Source: Lepeophtheirus salmonis (taxonomy: Eukaryota > Arthropoda > Copepoda > Siphonostomatoida > Caligidae). Taken from it: a stretch of 64,000 nt of DNA. The position numbers and the translations under genes were made by a program. Positions 13,153 to 25,200 of this stretch are shown piece by piece. The stretch is taken from NCBI RefSeq assembly GCF_016086655.4, contig NC_052131.2:11701940-11765939 (forward strand), given 5' to 3'. Under the pieces are notes generated by a model. It was not told where the DNA came from. It did not search any database and saw only the letters and a program-made list of their open reading frames with translations. How positions within the stretch are numbered: position 1 is the stretch's first letter; each line of letters opens with the position of its first letter.

Positions 13153-13485
13153 TTAAACTCCCTGGTTTATAATCAAAATATTAACTAAATCTTCTATTTC
13201 AACATAAAACTGACCAAGGAAATATATTTTTAAAAATGAATCTTTTTTATATCCCATATAATACGTGGCATCCCTAAAATAACACGTAGTTGTTTTTATT
13301 GTATCACACAGCCTTTCATATAAAAAAGAAACAGAAAAAAGCCCTTTAACAAATTGGTAGATGTCAAGGCGGGTCCAATAATTCCCAACAATGGAATTAA
13401 CATTCAAAGCTATTTGATTAAACCAACTAACATTCAAAACACTGATTAGAGGAAAAAAAGCCGAATTTTTGACCGTTGACAACAA
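13153..13485 (-). CDS. Unidentified 110-codon open frame, doubtful
   Basis: An open frame of 110 codons from ATG to stop on the minus strand. The predicted peptide is not low-complexity: it has Trp, Cys and Gly residues, a hydrophobic N-terminal third and no motif I recognise. With roughly 70% AT, a frame of this length is expected about once in a window of this size on both strands, so length alone is no evidence. No splice context, homology or repeat membership supports it. It could be an exon, an element relic or chance. Confidence 0.1.
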   Translation of the reverse strand: MLSTVKNSAFFPLISVLNVSWFNQIALNVNSIVGNYWTRLDIYQFVKGLFSVSFLYERLCDTIKTTTCYFRDATYYMGYKKDSFLKIYFLGQFYVEIEDLVNILIINQGV

Positions 13486-14103
13486 AATACTCTGTGCATA
13501 TTTGGATTAGTGAGGAAATACCCTTATAAAAATTACACTTTATTTTGTTGTCTTCCTTTCTATTTATCATTTTTTTGAATTTTGGAATATTTTTAAGATT
13601 CCAACCCTTCTTATGAGGAACATTTCTTTATATCCATCGAAATCAAATTTTATAAGGACATTTTTACAAATATGATACATTTCCCATTTTCAAACAATAT
13701 AAACAAATTTAAGGAATTTTCATTAGTTATCACTTAAGTAGTGACAGGTCGTTATTTCCTTTAGCATCTATTCATATTGGTATTTTTTTATTTGTTATAA
13801 AAACATGTCGAGAAACCTTCAGAGGTGTGGGTAATCCTCCCATTCTATGGAACGTAGATTAAAAATGAACAATTATTGCAGATACAATCCGATCAGGAGG
13901 TATTTATTCCTTATGAATATTTACTCGTATTTAATACATGCTTAGCGATAATAGATATTTATTTTTAAAAACAGCTATCAATGAATCGGTATTGCGTGAC
14001 CTGATTTATTATTATTGTGGTTATATCACACGCAAGTGATCAATATTTTGATAGGTGAGGTTAAATTGGGGGAAGACGTCAGGTAGATATGTGAACTATG
14101 TCT
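13486..14103. other. No gene or repeat recognised
   Basis: AT-rich non-coding sequence, nothing recognised. Confidence 0.5.
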
Positions 14104-14156
14104 TACGTGTTAATAAATATATCGTGAAATAACTGGTTAATAGCTATAACGGATAC
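14104..14156 (+). repeat. Short direct repeat, left copy
   Basis: About 50 bp (CGTGTTAATA..ATCGTGAAATAACTGGTTAA..GCTATAACGGATA) that recur in diverged form about 705 bp downstream at 14811-14868. Could be an old duplication or the edges of an unknown element. The 650 bp between contain no recognisable protein. Confidence 0.35.
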
Positions 14157-14810
14157 ATTTAGGGATGGGCTTCGGGAAGTTTTATTCACGGGTAAATAAA
14201 CTTCAGACTTGGGTAGAACTGGATAGTTTAATACTCGGGAGTGACATGTAGCTATGAGTAGATAGTTTTAATTGCAAGAACCTCCATAAGTTAAAAATAA
14301 TGTAACTAATTAATGCACTTAAGTTACTGATAAATAATGAACATAGGCGCAAGAGTCGAAACAAGGAGCCAAAGGACCATTATTGCCTCTCACTTTTTGA
14401 AGAACAGGTACAATTAAAAGTTGCGTGATTGTACTGCCATCAATATAAGAAGTCTTTTTTATGAAACCAACCCCTTACTTACGATTTGATTCCAAGTAGC
14501 GCCTCTGTTAATGATTGGGAGGACAAGAAACTATGGGATGTAATCAAAAGCATACTTACTGAAATTTCAAGACCAATGATGACGTCACAAAAAATACTAT
14601 ACCTCTTAATGAGCTCGTACATAAGTACTTACACAAAAAAAGAGAAGGAGTATCCAAATTATTATTCATTCATGATAAATAAATGACAAATATCCGGGTA
14701 AAAACGGGAACTCCCCAATAATTAAAGATCCGATTACTTTGTAGTCGTTTATGTGCAATTTTTTAAATTGATATTCCGTGTTCAAATATTAACTGAACCC
14801 ATCCTAGTTA

Positions 14811-14868
14811 TGCGTTAACATATAATATGCTACGCATCGTGAAGTAACTGTTTAATTGTTATAACTGA
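14811..14868 (+). repeat. Short direct repeat, right copy
   Basis: Partner of 14104-14156: GCGTTAACATATAATATG, ATCGTGAAGTAACTGTTTAA, TTGTTATAACTGATA. The intervening DNA includes a chance-length 66-codon frame at 14486-14686 and a TGACGTCA palindrome at 14580. Confidence 0.35.
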
Positions 14869-15884
14869 TAAATCATTAAATCAATTACTCATATGACTAT
14901 AAAAATTGGTCACTTTTTGTGTATAGAGCAGCACTCCTATACAAGGCTATATACATAGGTACTTAAGTACATAGTATATGATTGTCCATAAAGGATTGTG
15001 TACATTACTGACTAACATGTAGGTATCAGTCTCATACCCGCACACCCAGACACTTCCTTCAACTCCTAATGACCATTTATTCCTTCATAGGTATTTATTG
15101 ACCCTATTGCACACCCTCCAAAAGGTACTTCTAATACTCACTTGACCTTGTTGCTACCTATAAAACATCGATGACTTTGCAATTTCTACATTAAATTCTT
15201 CCAGGATCTGATATAAATAGGAAGTTTTTTTTCATTTGTTGTGATAATTATGTGTTGCTATAATTATTATCTGATAGGGGAGAAAGCAAGATATAAGTAG
15301 ATTTTCAATGATCTCTATTTAGATTTATATAAACGATAATCATTAAAAATATTAAGTCATTCTATTTAATAGACACTCAATCAAAATACATATAGCAGGT
15401 TATAAAGTGTTTTTCAGAGTTACAGAATAGTAATCCCATACAATACTCAATTCAAGTTCAACAAATTTACTGTTTAATGTATTAATAAAGGGGGACAGCA
15501 AAGAGATCAACAGTTAACATAAAAATACACAGGAATTATTGGTGTTTTAGGGATACCATTGTGTCAGACTAGGAAACTAACGCAAGATACAACAATCATC
15601 TTCTTGTGACTAGACACTTTTATAATTGCTATTCAATGGTTCAAAGTTTGTTTTTTCTTAAAGTTAAGGCTTGAAATAATTTTAAGGAAGAAACATGCAC
15701 TCAAAAAGTTAAATTATGTCCGAAGAAGTAAAAATAAATTGTTGGTAAACTTTATTGAATTTTCAGTATTAAGACGAATTGCAAGAGAGTTGAACTATGG
15801 GTCTTATTGAATACAAATTTTCAATTTGAATGCCTTGTGATATGATTTTTAAGTTTTCTTTTTTTTAAACAGGCGTTATCCTAT
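14869..15884. other. No gene or repeat recognised
   Basis: AT-rich non-coding sequence, nothing recognised. Confidence 0.5.
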
Positions 15885-16095
15885 TTCTTATAGTTAGCTG
15901 TCATTTTTATACGTCTTTAATATCCCATATTAGCGTTTTGAATGTTGATTAGTTTAGCAGGGTAGTTAACTCTTTTAAAGTTTAGAATAATTCTTTACTT
16001 TTAATTAAGAATAGTCCAATATTTACAGATAGTAATTGGCTGATTTGACCCTATATCTTCTTTCTTTTGAAAGAAGGGTTGAAATTTTTGTACAA
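15885..16095 (-). repeat. F1 repeat, copy e
   Basis: Diverged minus-orientation half-unit: TAGTTAGCTGTCATTTTTA, CATATTAGCGTTTTGAATG, TTGATTAG, TAGTAATTGGCTGATTTGAC, and TTTGAAAGAAGGGTTGAAAT. Order matches the other minus copies. It appears older than copies d and g. Confidence 0.45.
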
Positions 16096-16147
16096 TAAGA
16101 TGACATGTCAATTTCACGATTATAAATCATTTATTTTGACTAGATAC

Positions 16148-16245
16148 TAGTAATGTTCGGTATACCAGTACTTCAGGGATGTTGATACATTTGAAACGGT
16201 ACGATACTAAAGTAGTATTGGAATCAGTATGTACACCATAAAAAA
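16148..16245 (+). repeat. F3 repeat fragment, copy a
   Basis: Contains GTTCGGTATACCAGTACT, then GATACATTTGAAACGGTACG and TAGTATTGGAATCAGTATGT. The same sequence order occurs at 45983-46090 and, more loosely, at the starts of the copies at 30388 and 38510. Left part only. Confidence 0.5.
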
Positions 16246-17475
16246 TTAGCTCCCTGATATCGTAACCACGCAATTTCAGAGCTAACCCATCCCTTCCTTC
16301 ATCCCTACAGAAATAAAAGTTGCAGACGTCCCTTAATTGCATTTATTGGAATTTTTGTTTTATATTTTTAGTCTTAAAACTAAAAAAAAACTTCCTCTAA
16401 GGCAACTATAATAATATTTGATATATTTCAATATAATTAATGTTAATATATTCAAGTACTCGTTAATTTTAATAACTTAAATTGGAAGTGCTTGCCTCCC
16501 ACCCTCTCCAACTAACTCCCTTCAATATGATTAATAATAATTATACTTTTTTTTATTGTTATTGAGCTTATCATTCATTAAATGACCTTCTTCTTTAAAA
16601 AAGTCATTTATTTATGTTTTTACAAAAAAAATGGATTACTTTTTATTAATTCTTTACATATCGTTCCAAGCAGAGATATGAAAAAGTTATCCCAAAAAAA
16701 AAAATTGAAAATCGTAAATTGAGAATATATGTATAATTTATTTTTTAATTTGTTTGTGTTAAATTTTGTTACAAAGCAGGTAGACGTTGAGCTAAATTAA
16801 ACAAATTCCTCTTATCTTTTTAGGAAAAAAATATTGCCTGATATAAAAATTTCATGTCTTCCTGTAATTCCTTCTATTGAATTACTCTTACTAGAATCTA
16901 AAACTATTAAACATGAAATGTATTAAAAAAGATTATCCTACATTGAAGAAGAACGTAAGCTAGTTAATTAATAACTGCGCTATAGGGATTATCATATTTC
17001 AAACAAGGATGTAAATTATAGATGATGACGTCATATAATTGTTGTGGTGTATCGATACATAATTAAAAAAGAAAATACTTTTTTTGCTTTACACAACCTT
17101 TTTTCGAAATATTAAACTCCATGTTTACAGATCGAATAAATGCATTCAAAAAACCCCTATTCGAATATTTTTTTATTTGTGTAGGTAGTTCTAAGAGGGG
17201 GGTTTTAATTGGTTGAAAATTTAAAGGGTTTTGTATGATATACAAGGTATATATTAATTAGAAGGTTATTTTTTGTAGTGTAAGCTGCAGTCTACAAATC
17301 TAGATCGGTATGAAAACATTATAATTTAATTAATTCAGTTTAATTAAGGGCTGTACCGGTCAAGAAGTAAAATTCTTTCACTAAAAATTTTTTGATCTAC
17401 TGTCTGAATTTTGGTCTAAAAAAGAACACTTAAAGTTGGGTTACTACATCCATCATGCGTGAACAAATAATTTAT
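16246..17475. other. No gene or repeat recognised
   Basis: AT-rich sequence, no gene. Contains the ten-base palindrome ATGACGTCAT at 17025-17034. Confidence 0.5.
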
Positions 17476-17725
17476 ATCAAAAAACTATGTATGGTCTTCA
17501 AACCTCAACCCTTTTCCCTTTCAAAATGAAGAGATTCTGGGATCTAAATTGTTTCTTGTTTTAGGGGTAGATAAAGTCACTTTATTAATTTTTTTGCATC
17601 AAAAATTCGATTAAGTAGGACATTTTCACTCCTAACAACAAGGCTGGGTACATTTTGAATCACAGAACTTCCTTACGTCGAAAGTTAGAATTGCTGAGAT
17701 TTGAAGATTATAATATCAAAATCAC
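17476..17725. mobile_element. F4 foldback element, copy b
   Basis: The left arm (GTCTTCAAACCTCAACCC, TTTCAAAATGAAGAGATTCT, then TTTCTTGTTTTAGGGG) faces a right arm that is its diverged reverse complement: CATTTTGAATCACAGAACTT, CGTCGAAAGTTAGAATTGC, GAGATTTGAAGATTATAATA. The arms are about 70-80 bp, with the whole element about 250 bp and no coding content. This is a foldback or long-terminal-inverted-repeat non-autonomous element of unknown superfamily. A second two-armed copy is at 34108-34305. Confidence 0.5.
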
Positions 17726-17800
17726 TATGATACAAAACATTATATACAAGTACACCTACGATTGAAATAATAACTATAGTTGTAAAAAATATCTCCTTCC

Positions 17801-18100
17801 GTTTTGCTAAAATTTAAGAAACCGAAAATCCAAGTATTAATTTTGAGAATTTGAACATTTTTGGAGAAAAGAAGCTTAGGTGTTATGACGTTTCATCATT
17901 AGACTAGCTGGAAACAACTAGAATATGAAGGAACACAAATCCAACTATGTATCTTAAAATGGTATACAAGGAAATGATAAAGAATTACAAAGATATGGAT
18001 TTTCAATTCTACTCCGAATCCAACAAGGAGTTACACTTGTAACCTTTCAACAAGTCCTTAATGTTACTCTTTGTCTTTCACACACTAGCAATTACTTTAC
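17801..18100 (+). repeat. F2 repeat, copy a
   Basis: Begins near AAGAAACCGAAAATCC and continues with GAATTTGAACATTTTTGGAG, TTAGGTGTTATGACGTTTCA, CAATTCTACTCCGAATCCAA, AACAAGTCCTTAATGTTACT and CTTTGTCTTTCACACACTAG, ending at CAATTACTTTAC. The order is the same in the copies at 41817 and 53650. No transposase or long frame. About 75 bp separate it from the F4 element to the left. Confidence 0.6.
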
Positions 18101-19039
18101 ATTTTTATGTTCTCTCTTTTAATAATAAATAATAATTATAACAGCCTTTGTAAAATAAAAACACACTTCAGGATGCAACTACGAAGCCTCGCAATTTTCT
18201 GTAGTCATATTTTTTTACAACTCTTATTATAACCCACAAAAAAACTTTGGTCTCGGACAGAGTATTAAAACTATTATTTTGCATAAATACATATTTTTTC
18301 CAATAAAATACCAATATTTTTTATATTTATATTTTTTTAATGAAGGTAAATAAACGAAGCTCTATCCTTTTTATTCCATAAATTATCCTCAAAGAACAAC
18401 AACAGCCTTAGTATATTATGTACATGGTTGTATGTATAACCTTATGCGAACACAAGGTCCTTTATAGTATATAGTATGTATACATATAAAAATATATAAA
18501 TAAATAATCAAAGATTGAAAAATGATGAAAGAAGCAAAAGAGATAGAAAGAAAAATAGGGAGAACAGATTTACTTCCGTATATAAATAAATACACTTTGG
18601 ATTATAAAAAAACTTTTAACTCATTATGGAATTGTAAATACATACATTAATAAAAGCAATCCACTTGGAAAAGATCTGCTCGTAATTAAAACTTACTGAG
18701 TACTTACTCACTAAATATAAATTTACTACCATTCTATGTCAAGAACCAGCATTGACTCCACACAATGATGATGACATAACCACGTCCTTTTTTATCATTT
18801 CTGCTCTTTAAAAAAAGAACCAGTAGCCTCTGGGTATCTTTTTCCTAGTTCTGACGCCGCCATAACAACGTTTGTCAATTTTAAGATCTTTTAGTGTATG
18901 CATATTTTATTGTTGGCAACCTGAACAGTGTTTTTTTGTTTTTTTTTCTAAGGATCTTATTTTTTAATCGAGGAAGTAAAATCTAAGTACATATTGTAAC
19001 CAAGAGTGCATGTGCTCTTTAATGAGTAATATTTTTAAT
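18101..19039. other. No gene or repeat recognised
   Basis: AT-rich non-coding sequence with many A and T runs; nothing recognised. Confidence 0.5.
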
Positions 19040-19231
19040 TTGTTGGACTCCGAGTAGAATTGATGATCAACATCAGAGTAATTCTGACTTATGCCTTTGC
19101 TAGATACCGATTTTGATTTGGGTTTAATCTAATAAAATGCCATGACAGCTGTAATGTTCTTCTCCCAAACATTTTTTTAAGTTATCAGGGCTACCATGTT
19201 CTTTTTTGGTTTCTTTGTTTAACAAATCCAA
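19040..19231 (-). repeat. F2 repeat, copy f (inverted)
   Basis: In reverse complement it reads GTTAAACAAAGAAACC, AACATGGTAGCCCTGATAAC, AAATGTTTGGGAGAAGAACA, ACAGCTGTCATGGCATTTTA, CGGTATCTAGCAAAGGCATA, AGAATTACTCTGATGTTGAT and CAATTCTACTCGGAGTCCAA. It carries a middle segment (TCTAGCAAAGG...AATTACTCTGATGT) that copies a and d lack but that the copy at 25498 shares, so the family has long and short forms. Confidence 0.6.
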
Positions 19232-20613
19232 AAGTTTTACGATTTAAAACCTATCTATAATAGTCTTTCATAAAAAGGTATCTATAATAAAGCAACTGAA
19301 AGGAAGGAAAATAGCTGCTAATTAAAGCTATCATCAACTACATTTTCATACAAATGAGCCAAGGAAAAGGTGTTGTTATTTGGATTTTACCTGAAGCTTA
19401 CTTATATATCGGAGTTGCACAATTTTACAAGGGAGGCCATATTTAAATTTTAGCACCCTTACTCTACATATTTTGAAATAAGGTTCGTGTTAGACGACAT
19501 ATTTGTAACAAAAATTTCAATTTCTTAAAAAATGAAAGATTCCTTTTTTTTAATTAAAAAAACCATTCATTGTGAAGCGCCTCTCTCATTTTTGGCACCT
19601 TATAAAATATACTTTCCCCAGTTTATGGATCCTGACATCCCCTTCCACAAGACTCCTCCTTACTAATGGTGTCACCTTCTTGGTTTCAATATCAATCTTT
19701 AATCGATGTTTCTATATATTTTTATTTAAAAATATTTTTTAAACCAAAATGGTTAGGTTAAATTCACTTTATTTTTGTTTTGGGTATTTGGAAGGAACTT
19801 CGAAGACTTTTTTTTTTTTAATAAAACACAATTTTTACAATTTTGTTTTTTTAACTTTTTCACTCAAAAGTTAAAAGATTATGTGATCGACAGTTCAATA
19901 GTTTTATGACCTAATCACGCTGCAATTACCTTGGTGGTTAAGCGGAACAATTTCAAAAGTTTGATGACACAATCACGTTTACGAGAAAAAATGGCAATTT
20001 TTATTTTGTAAAAACTCGAATACAATCACTAAAAAATCACTTAAACTCAGATACAAACATTTCCTACATAGTAACTACAGAAAAAATATCAAACATGATG
20101 ATGTTACAAAATTTAATTTCTATAGTTTTAAAAAAATGAGTATGCCCATTGGCCCACTCCAGCTTTAACGCCACAATCATAGTTAATGATGAATACGTAT
20201 TTTTGATTCTTTGGAAGTGTGACTGAAAAGAGATAAACTTGCTTCTTATTTTTGCTATCATATGATATATTTTTACAAGTTATGTCATTTGTGTTCCAAA
20301 ACGCTTGTAAAGAAAATGTTTGTAAATACATTTTGTAATTAGAAATATTTTTTTCTTCTTCTCAGGATATTTATTGACAGTTTATTCAAAGGAGTTTCTA
20401 GGGACAATTTTCTTTGTATTAACTTATATTTCGAAATTTCTTCCGTCAGAAAAACATACTTTTCCAAAAGCAATATGAAAAAAATATCAAAAACTTTTAT
20501 GAAGACAAATGTTTTTAACATTTTTCAATTCTCCTTAAGCGTTACTCATTCTTACATATTCTTATATATTTGCAAATGGCTTCAGTATAGCTGATGATTT
20601 TCTAATTGAATGT
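19232..20613. other. No gene; minor internal similarity
   Basis: No gene seen. Between 19865 and 19980 two short pieces resemble each other (TTCAATAGTTTTATGACCTA-ATCACG and TTTCAAAAGTTTGATGACAC-AATCACG), a small local duplication. Confidence 0.4.
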
Positions 20614-21036
20614 ATTTCAATCTTTCAAGTTTGCTTTTGAAATCTTTCAATACAAGAAAATAATTGATTGAATCATGATGTAGAACTACATATACTTGAT
20701 TCTTCTAAATAATCACATTTTTTGTACACGTTTAACAAGTTTTCTCAAAGGTCCAAGATTACAAGATTTCAATCTACGTTTTCTCAAGTTTATTTTTGAA
20801 ATCTTACAGTACAAGATAGGGATTGGTTAATGAATCCAAATCTTTAACTTAACTTTTGAACTTCCAAATAATTACATTTTCCATAAAAGTTTAACAAATT
20901 GCTTGTACTATACAAGATTACGAGATTTTAATCAAAGTCTACTAAAATCAGTAGAACAGTCCTGAATTCTTTCAAAGAATCATATATTTTTTACCCGTTT
21001 AACAAATTACTTGCAAATATACAAGATTACTACATG
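20614..21036 (+). repeat. Tandem array, about 155 bp unit, 2.7 copies
   Basis: Three successive units start at about 20614, 20766 and 20925 (spacings 152 and 159 bp). Landmarks repeat in order. ATTTCAATCTTTCAAGTTTG matches ATTTCAATCTACGTTTTCTC. GCTTTTGAAATCTTTCAATA matches ATTTTTGAAATCTTACAGTA. TTCTAAATAATCACATTTTT matches TCCAAATAATTACATTTTCC. GTTTAACAAGTTTTCTCAAA matches GTTTAACAAATTGCTTGTAC and GTTTAACAAATTACTTGCAA. CCAAGATTACAAGATTTC matches TACAAGATTACGAGATTTT and TACAAGATTACTACA. The third unit is shortened. Unit-to-unit divergence is substantial, so the array is old; it may be a fragment of a satellite. Confidence 0.7.
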
Positions 21037-23989
21037 CTATGAGATAAAAAATATATTACCAGTGTGATAGAGTCTGTTTGTAGATATTTGGTCACAAGAG
21101 TAACAATAAAATAATTATTTATTTACGTTCGAGTTCATTTTTGTCTTTCAAGGTTAACAAAGTCTAATTTACCACAGATTAGAAACAGGAATGAAATTGA
21201 ACCACTCTCACAAATGAGCAAAGACATTTGTGCAAATCTTTCCACACCTCCTGTTGAGTTTCAAACGTATCTAAGATATATTTAAGAGTAATAATAGCAA
21301 AGTACCATTAGTATGAAATTTCAAAGTAGAATTCTCATAAAAATTTACGATAAATACATTGCCATTTTCTGAAAAGGTAAGTCACTCATTAAAGCTCAAA
21401 TAAAACTTTGGTTTTTTTTTCTTCTTCTTCAGTCATGGGTTTTTCGACATTGAAATATGTCTTGCTGTAAAGAGGTTTTTTTCTTCATTTTCCAGGGAGA
21501 TATTGTTATTATTTATGAGAAGTCTATCTTGGGTTAGAAGGAATGTGTTTGACTCGCTTATAAACAGTCAAAGTAAAGAATAATAAGACCTCCTATGAGT
21601 ATAATCGTACATTTTTTCTTCAAATGACAGAATGTGATATATCTGTAGAAAAACAGAGAGAATTAAAAATGCCTGACATACCTAAAACAACCAACAGAAA
21701 AACACATTGTATTTTTTTGTCATTTGTATCGGATTCTACAGAATACGGGGTATCTGTCCCACTAAACTCAATGGCTCACTGAATTTCACTTTTAAAATAT
21801 AAAGAAACCGATCCAAAATAGACTTGTGGGTCTTTTAATTTGTTCAATTTACAATCTATACTCTTCTACAAAAAAAAAAAAAAAATGAAATATGATTATG
21901 ATACATTCTGAAATTATAAAATTTTGTTACGTTTATTGTATCTCAAACAAATTACTCATCATTATATGACATTGAATATAGTCTTAAAATTTTAGTTTAA
22001 CCTACATATAGATGATTGATTAAATCGGCAGATTATCGACAGTTAGAGAATAATTAGCTTTCAAAAAAAATAAAATAAAATATTTTATTTTGCTTTAATA
22101 CATAAATTATATTTATACAAAATGTTGGTACAAGCATTTTTAATTATTTAACTATTATGTGGAAAAAGAGATAGTTTTTTAAAGAACATAAACATCCCAA
22201 AAAATTATTTTTAAAACTTGAGAAACACTGTGTATCAACTTTAAAAATTGATTTCAATAAGATAAAATACTTTAAAAAAGTGGATTTTAAACTTTTTACA
22301 TTGAGTAACAACAAAGAAAATATCAAAGTATATATTTTCTACTATTATAATGATCAATCTAAATAAATAATAGTTGAGGGTTAACATATATATAAAGTTA
22401 TTCCACGTACCACTAAAAGAAGCTTGTGCATCACCAATGGTACACATATCACAATTTAAGGACCACTGTTTTAATCAGATACTATACATACCATAAAGTA
22501 ATGTAATGTGCATTATAAAGGCCCATTTTTGTTAACGTATGTGAGTACACAAAAAACCATAGTGAACAAAAATCAAAAAAGGAGAACATCCCAAAATATT
22601 TTTACTTCATATGTATAATAAAAGTAAAAATTAATATTTCATAAACATATTTAAATTTACTCTAGGGTTGTTATTCAAATTTTTTGGGCGAATTAAAATA
22701 TTCAATAATTTTAGCATTAGTTTAGAAATTTTATTTGATTTAAAAGACTTCCATTGACCCAAATATGCCTTTCAAATAAATTATGTCAATTTGTCATTTT
22801 TTTATTGTTACGATCAAATTTGTCTACTTTAAGTGAAATTTGTGGCGTTACTTTTTTCATTAACCCTTTTGAAATGCTGTTCACAAAAATCAACAATAAT
22901 TCGTTAATGAATATGATGTAATTTAGACTCAATTTAAAAAAATTTATAGCTTGATTTTGTGTTTACAGCCAGATATATAGTTGTTAATAAATTGGGTATT
23001 TTCCTACAAAGTAAGCCACTATAAAATATTGTTTTTAGAAAATTTAAAATATCAAACTTTAAAATGCTTTGTCATATCAACTGGTCATGTATCCATCAAA
23101 ATGTATCCACATTAAAAAATACTTTAAACCTTTTTATCCTTGACAATGTTTATTGACTACATTAGTTTCATACGAAATAAAATTCCACAAAGCCCTCCCA
23201 AATTTAATTACACCACACATTAACAAATTTGATGTGTACAACATTTTGTGTGTGTCCTTTTGTCGGCTTATTTCAAATCATAATGCACAACCATCACCAT
23301 ATTTTTCTAAAGTCACGACAACTCAATAATTTTTATTATTTATGAAAATAATGCTTATGGTATTAAAATTGTTATTACTTACTCCCTAACTCATGGGGCC
23401 TCCGCCTCCTTTGAGTCACAACCTACTCTATTTGTTAGCTGGGAGATTATGTCTGCATCATCATTGCAATTATTTCTTCACAGGTAATTCATATACATAT
23501 ATAGGTTAGGGTGAGGCTGGCTGCCCTACAAATGTTTAATTTTTGATAAATAACTAATTAACTTTTGTGACTTCAGATTATGGAACTAATGGGCATATCT
23601 GTGTAATTTCATTAAAATAGATCTTGAGCCCAAAGTCGAATAAATTTTGGAAAAAGTGAAAAAAATTCAATCTTTGGGTTTTTGATTGTATATTTAATTT
23701 TTATTGTTAAAATTATATTTTACTTCCTTGACATTTCACCATCAATTAATGATTAAATGTTCATCAATTCTTCTTCTTATATGCTCTATTATAGACAAAA
23801 ATCTCCAATTTTTATTAAAAAAAAAATTGACACCTTTACAAAATCAAATTTGTTAAGTATATTGCCTCTCAACACTAAAGCCATATAGAATGATTTTTCT
23901 CAAAAAAGAGTTTAGATTACATTTGCTTTCTCTTTCAATTATCTTTACTTTCTATGAATAAATTATTCTTATCAACTCATTGGTGGCAC
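21037..23989. other. No gene or repeat recognised
   Basis: Long AT-rich non-coding stretch; an A14 tract lies near 21871-21884. No recognisable similarity on either strand. Confidence 0.5.
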
Positions 23990-24245
23990 CAGCTGAAATT
24001 GATTGTCACTATATAAGAATAAGAAATCGATAGATTATATTTGAAAGGGCATGTCGGGGCCAATATAAGGTTTTTAATGAAATAAATATTCTAAGTTATA
24101 GATTAAAGTATTGGATATCTGAATTAATTCTACAAATTTGAATATCATGCCTAAAACTGAATCAAATATGTCTTTATAAATATTGGGAAGTATATGAAGT
24201 AAATTAATATATTCGGATTCTTTCTTTTTATTAGTTTTTGTTAAA
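23990..24245 (+). repeat. F5 repeat, copy a
   Basis: Landmarks: GAAATTGATTGTCACTATAT, AAATCGATAGATT, TTTGAAAGGGCATGTCGGGG, CCAATATAAGGTTT, CAAATATGTCTTTATAAATA and TTGGGAAGTATATGAAGTAA. The same series recurs about 960 bp downstream and again at 28015. A T20 tract follows at 24264-24283. Confidence 0.6.
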
Positions 24246-24949
24246 TATTGTTTTTATGAATCGTTTTTTTTTTTTTTTTTTTTCCAAAATTTATTTGGCT
24301 TTGTCCTCAAGGTAAATATTAATATATAGCCATGGAATTGCTTAAATTGATTCATTAGAACATTACACAATACCTCTTAAAGTTTAAACTTGTTTTAATA
24401 TAGTTGGAATATCAGCTTCACCCTATCATAGGTATTTAGTATGTTTAAAAAGAGAGAAGTGTAATATAATTTATAATAAATGAGATTGTGGCAGAATGAG
24501 AAGAAGAAGAAAAAGATACTTGTGAGGCATGTGTTGATCGTAAAAATAAATATAAAAATAAAAATTGCAAAAAAAGGGAATTTCTATTTAGGATTAGTAT
24601 GATTGCTATTATCATCATCATTGATAAAACGTTTTGAATGCTACTCTAAATGAGATCAATGACTTTACCACTACATACATAATATGTATAGTAAAAAAAA
24701 GACCAACAAAATTGCATAGGATCCTACATCAGCTAGTAAAACCTCATCAAATACCTGCAAAAATAGTAGCTTACTATTCATATGAATATGATCCATCTGT
24801 AATATGTGGTCTGTCAACAAAAAATCAAGCTTAAATAATTATCTCAAAAATAGATAATTAACTACATTTATATTCTTTCAAAAATTATCGAAAACTTCTA
24901 TTAATAAATTATTATTAATAAAATGAGGTATACCGACAACTACATTTAA
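24246..24949. other. Spacer between two F5 copies
   Basis: Holds the T20 tract (24264-24283) and AT-rich DNA. A 66-codon frame at 24634-24834 has no recognisable similarity and is of chance length. Confidence 0.5.
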
Positions 24950-25200
24950 AGTTGTCAAAATTGATGGTCACAATAAAAGAATGATAAGTTGAAAGATTTT
25001 ATTTGAAAAGCCATATCGGAGGCAATATATGTTTCTTAAACTAAATTTAAGGTCTACACTATAGCTAAAACTATTTGTCATCTAAGTTCATCCCACAAAA
25101 TTGAGTAAAATGTATAAAATTTACTCAAATATGTCTCCGAAATATTGGGTAGTATCTACCTATTTATAAAGTAAATAAATAAATTGAGATTTTTTTTTTT
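24950..25200 (+). repeat. F5 repeat, copy b
   Basis: Reads AAAATTGATGGTCACAATAA, AAGATTTTATTTGAAAAGCC, ATATCGGAGGCAATATATG, CAAATATGTCTCCGAAATAT and TTGGGTAGTATCTACC, in the same order as copy a. A T-rich tract closes both copies, which may be the 3-prime boundary. Confidence 0.6.

Noticed and set aside
14580..14587. TGACGTCA sites as individual promoters
   Set aside because: No adjacent gene, start site or core promoter is visible, so only the overall enrichment is reported.
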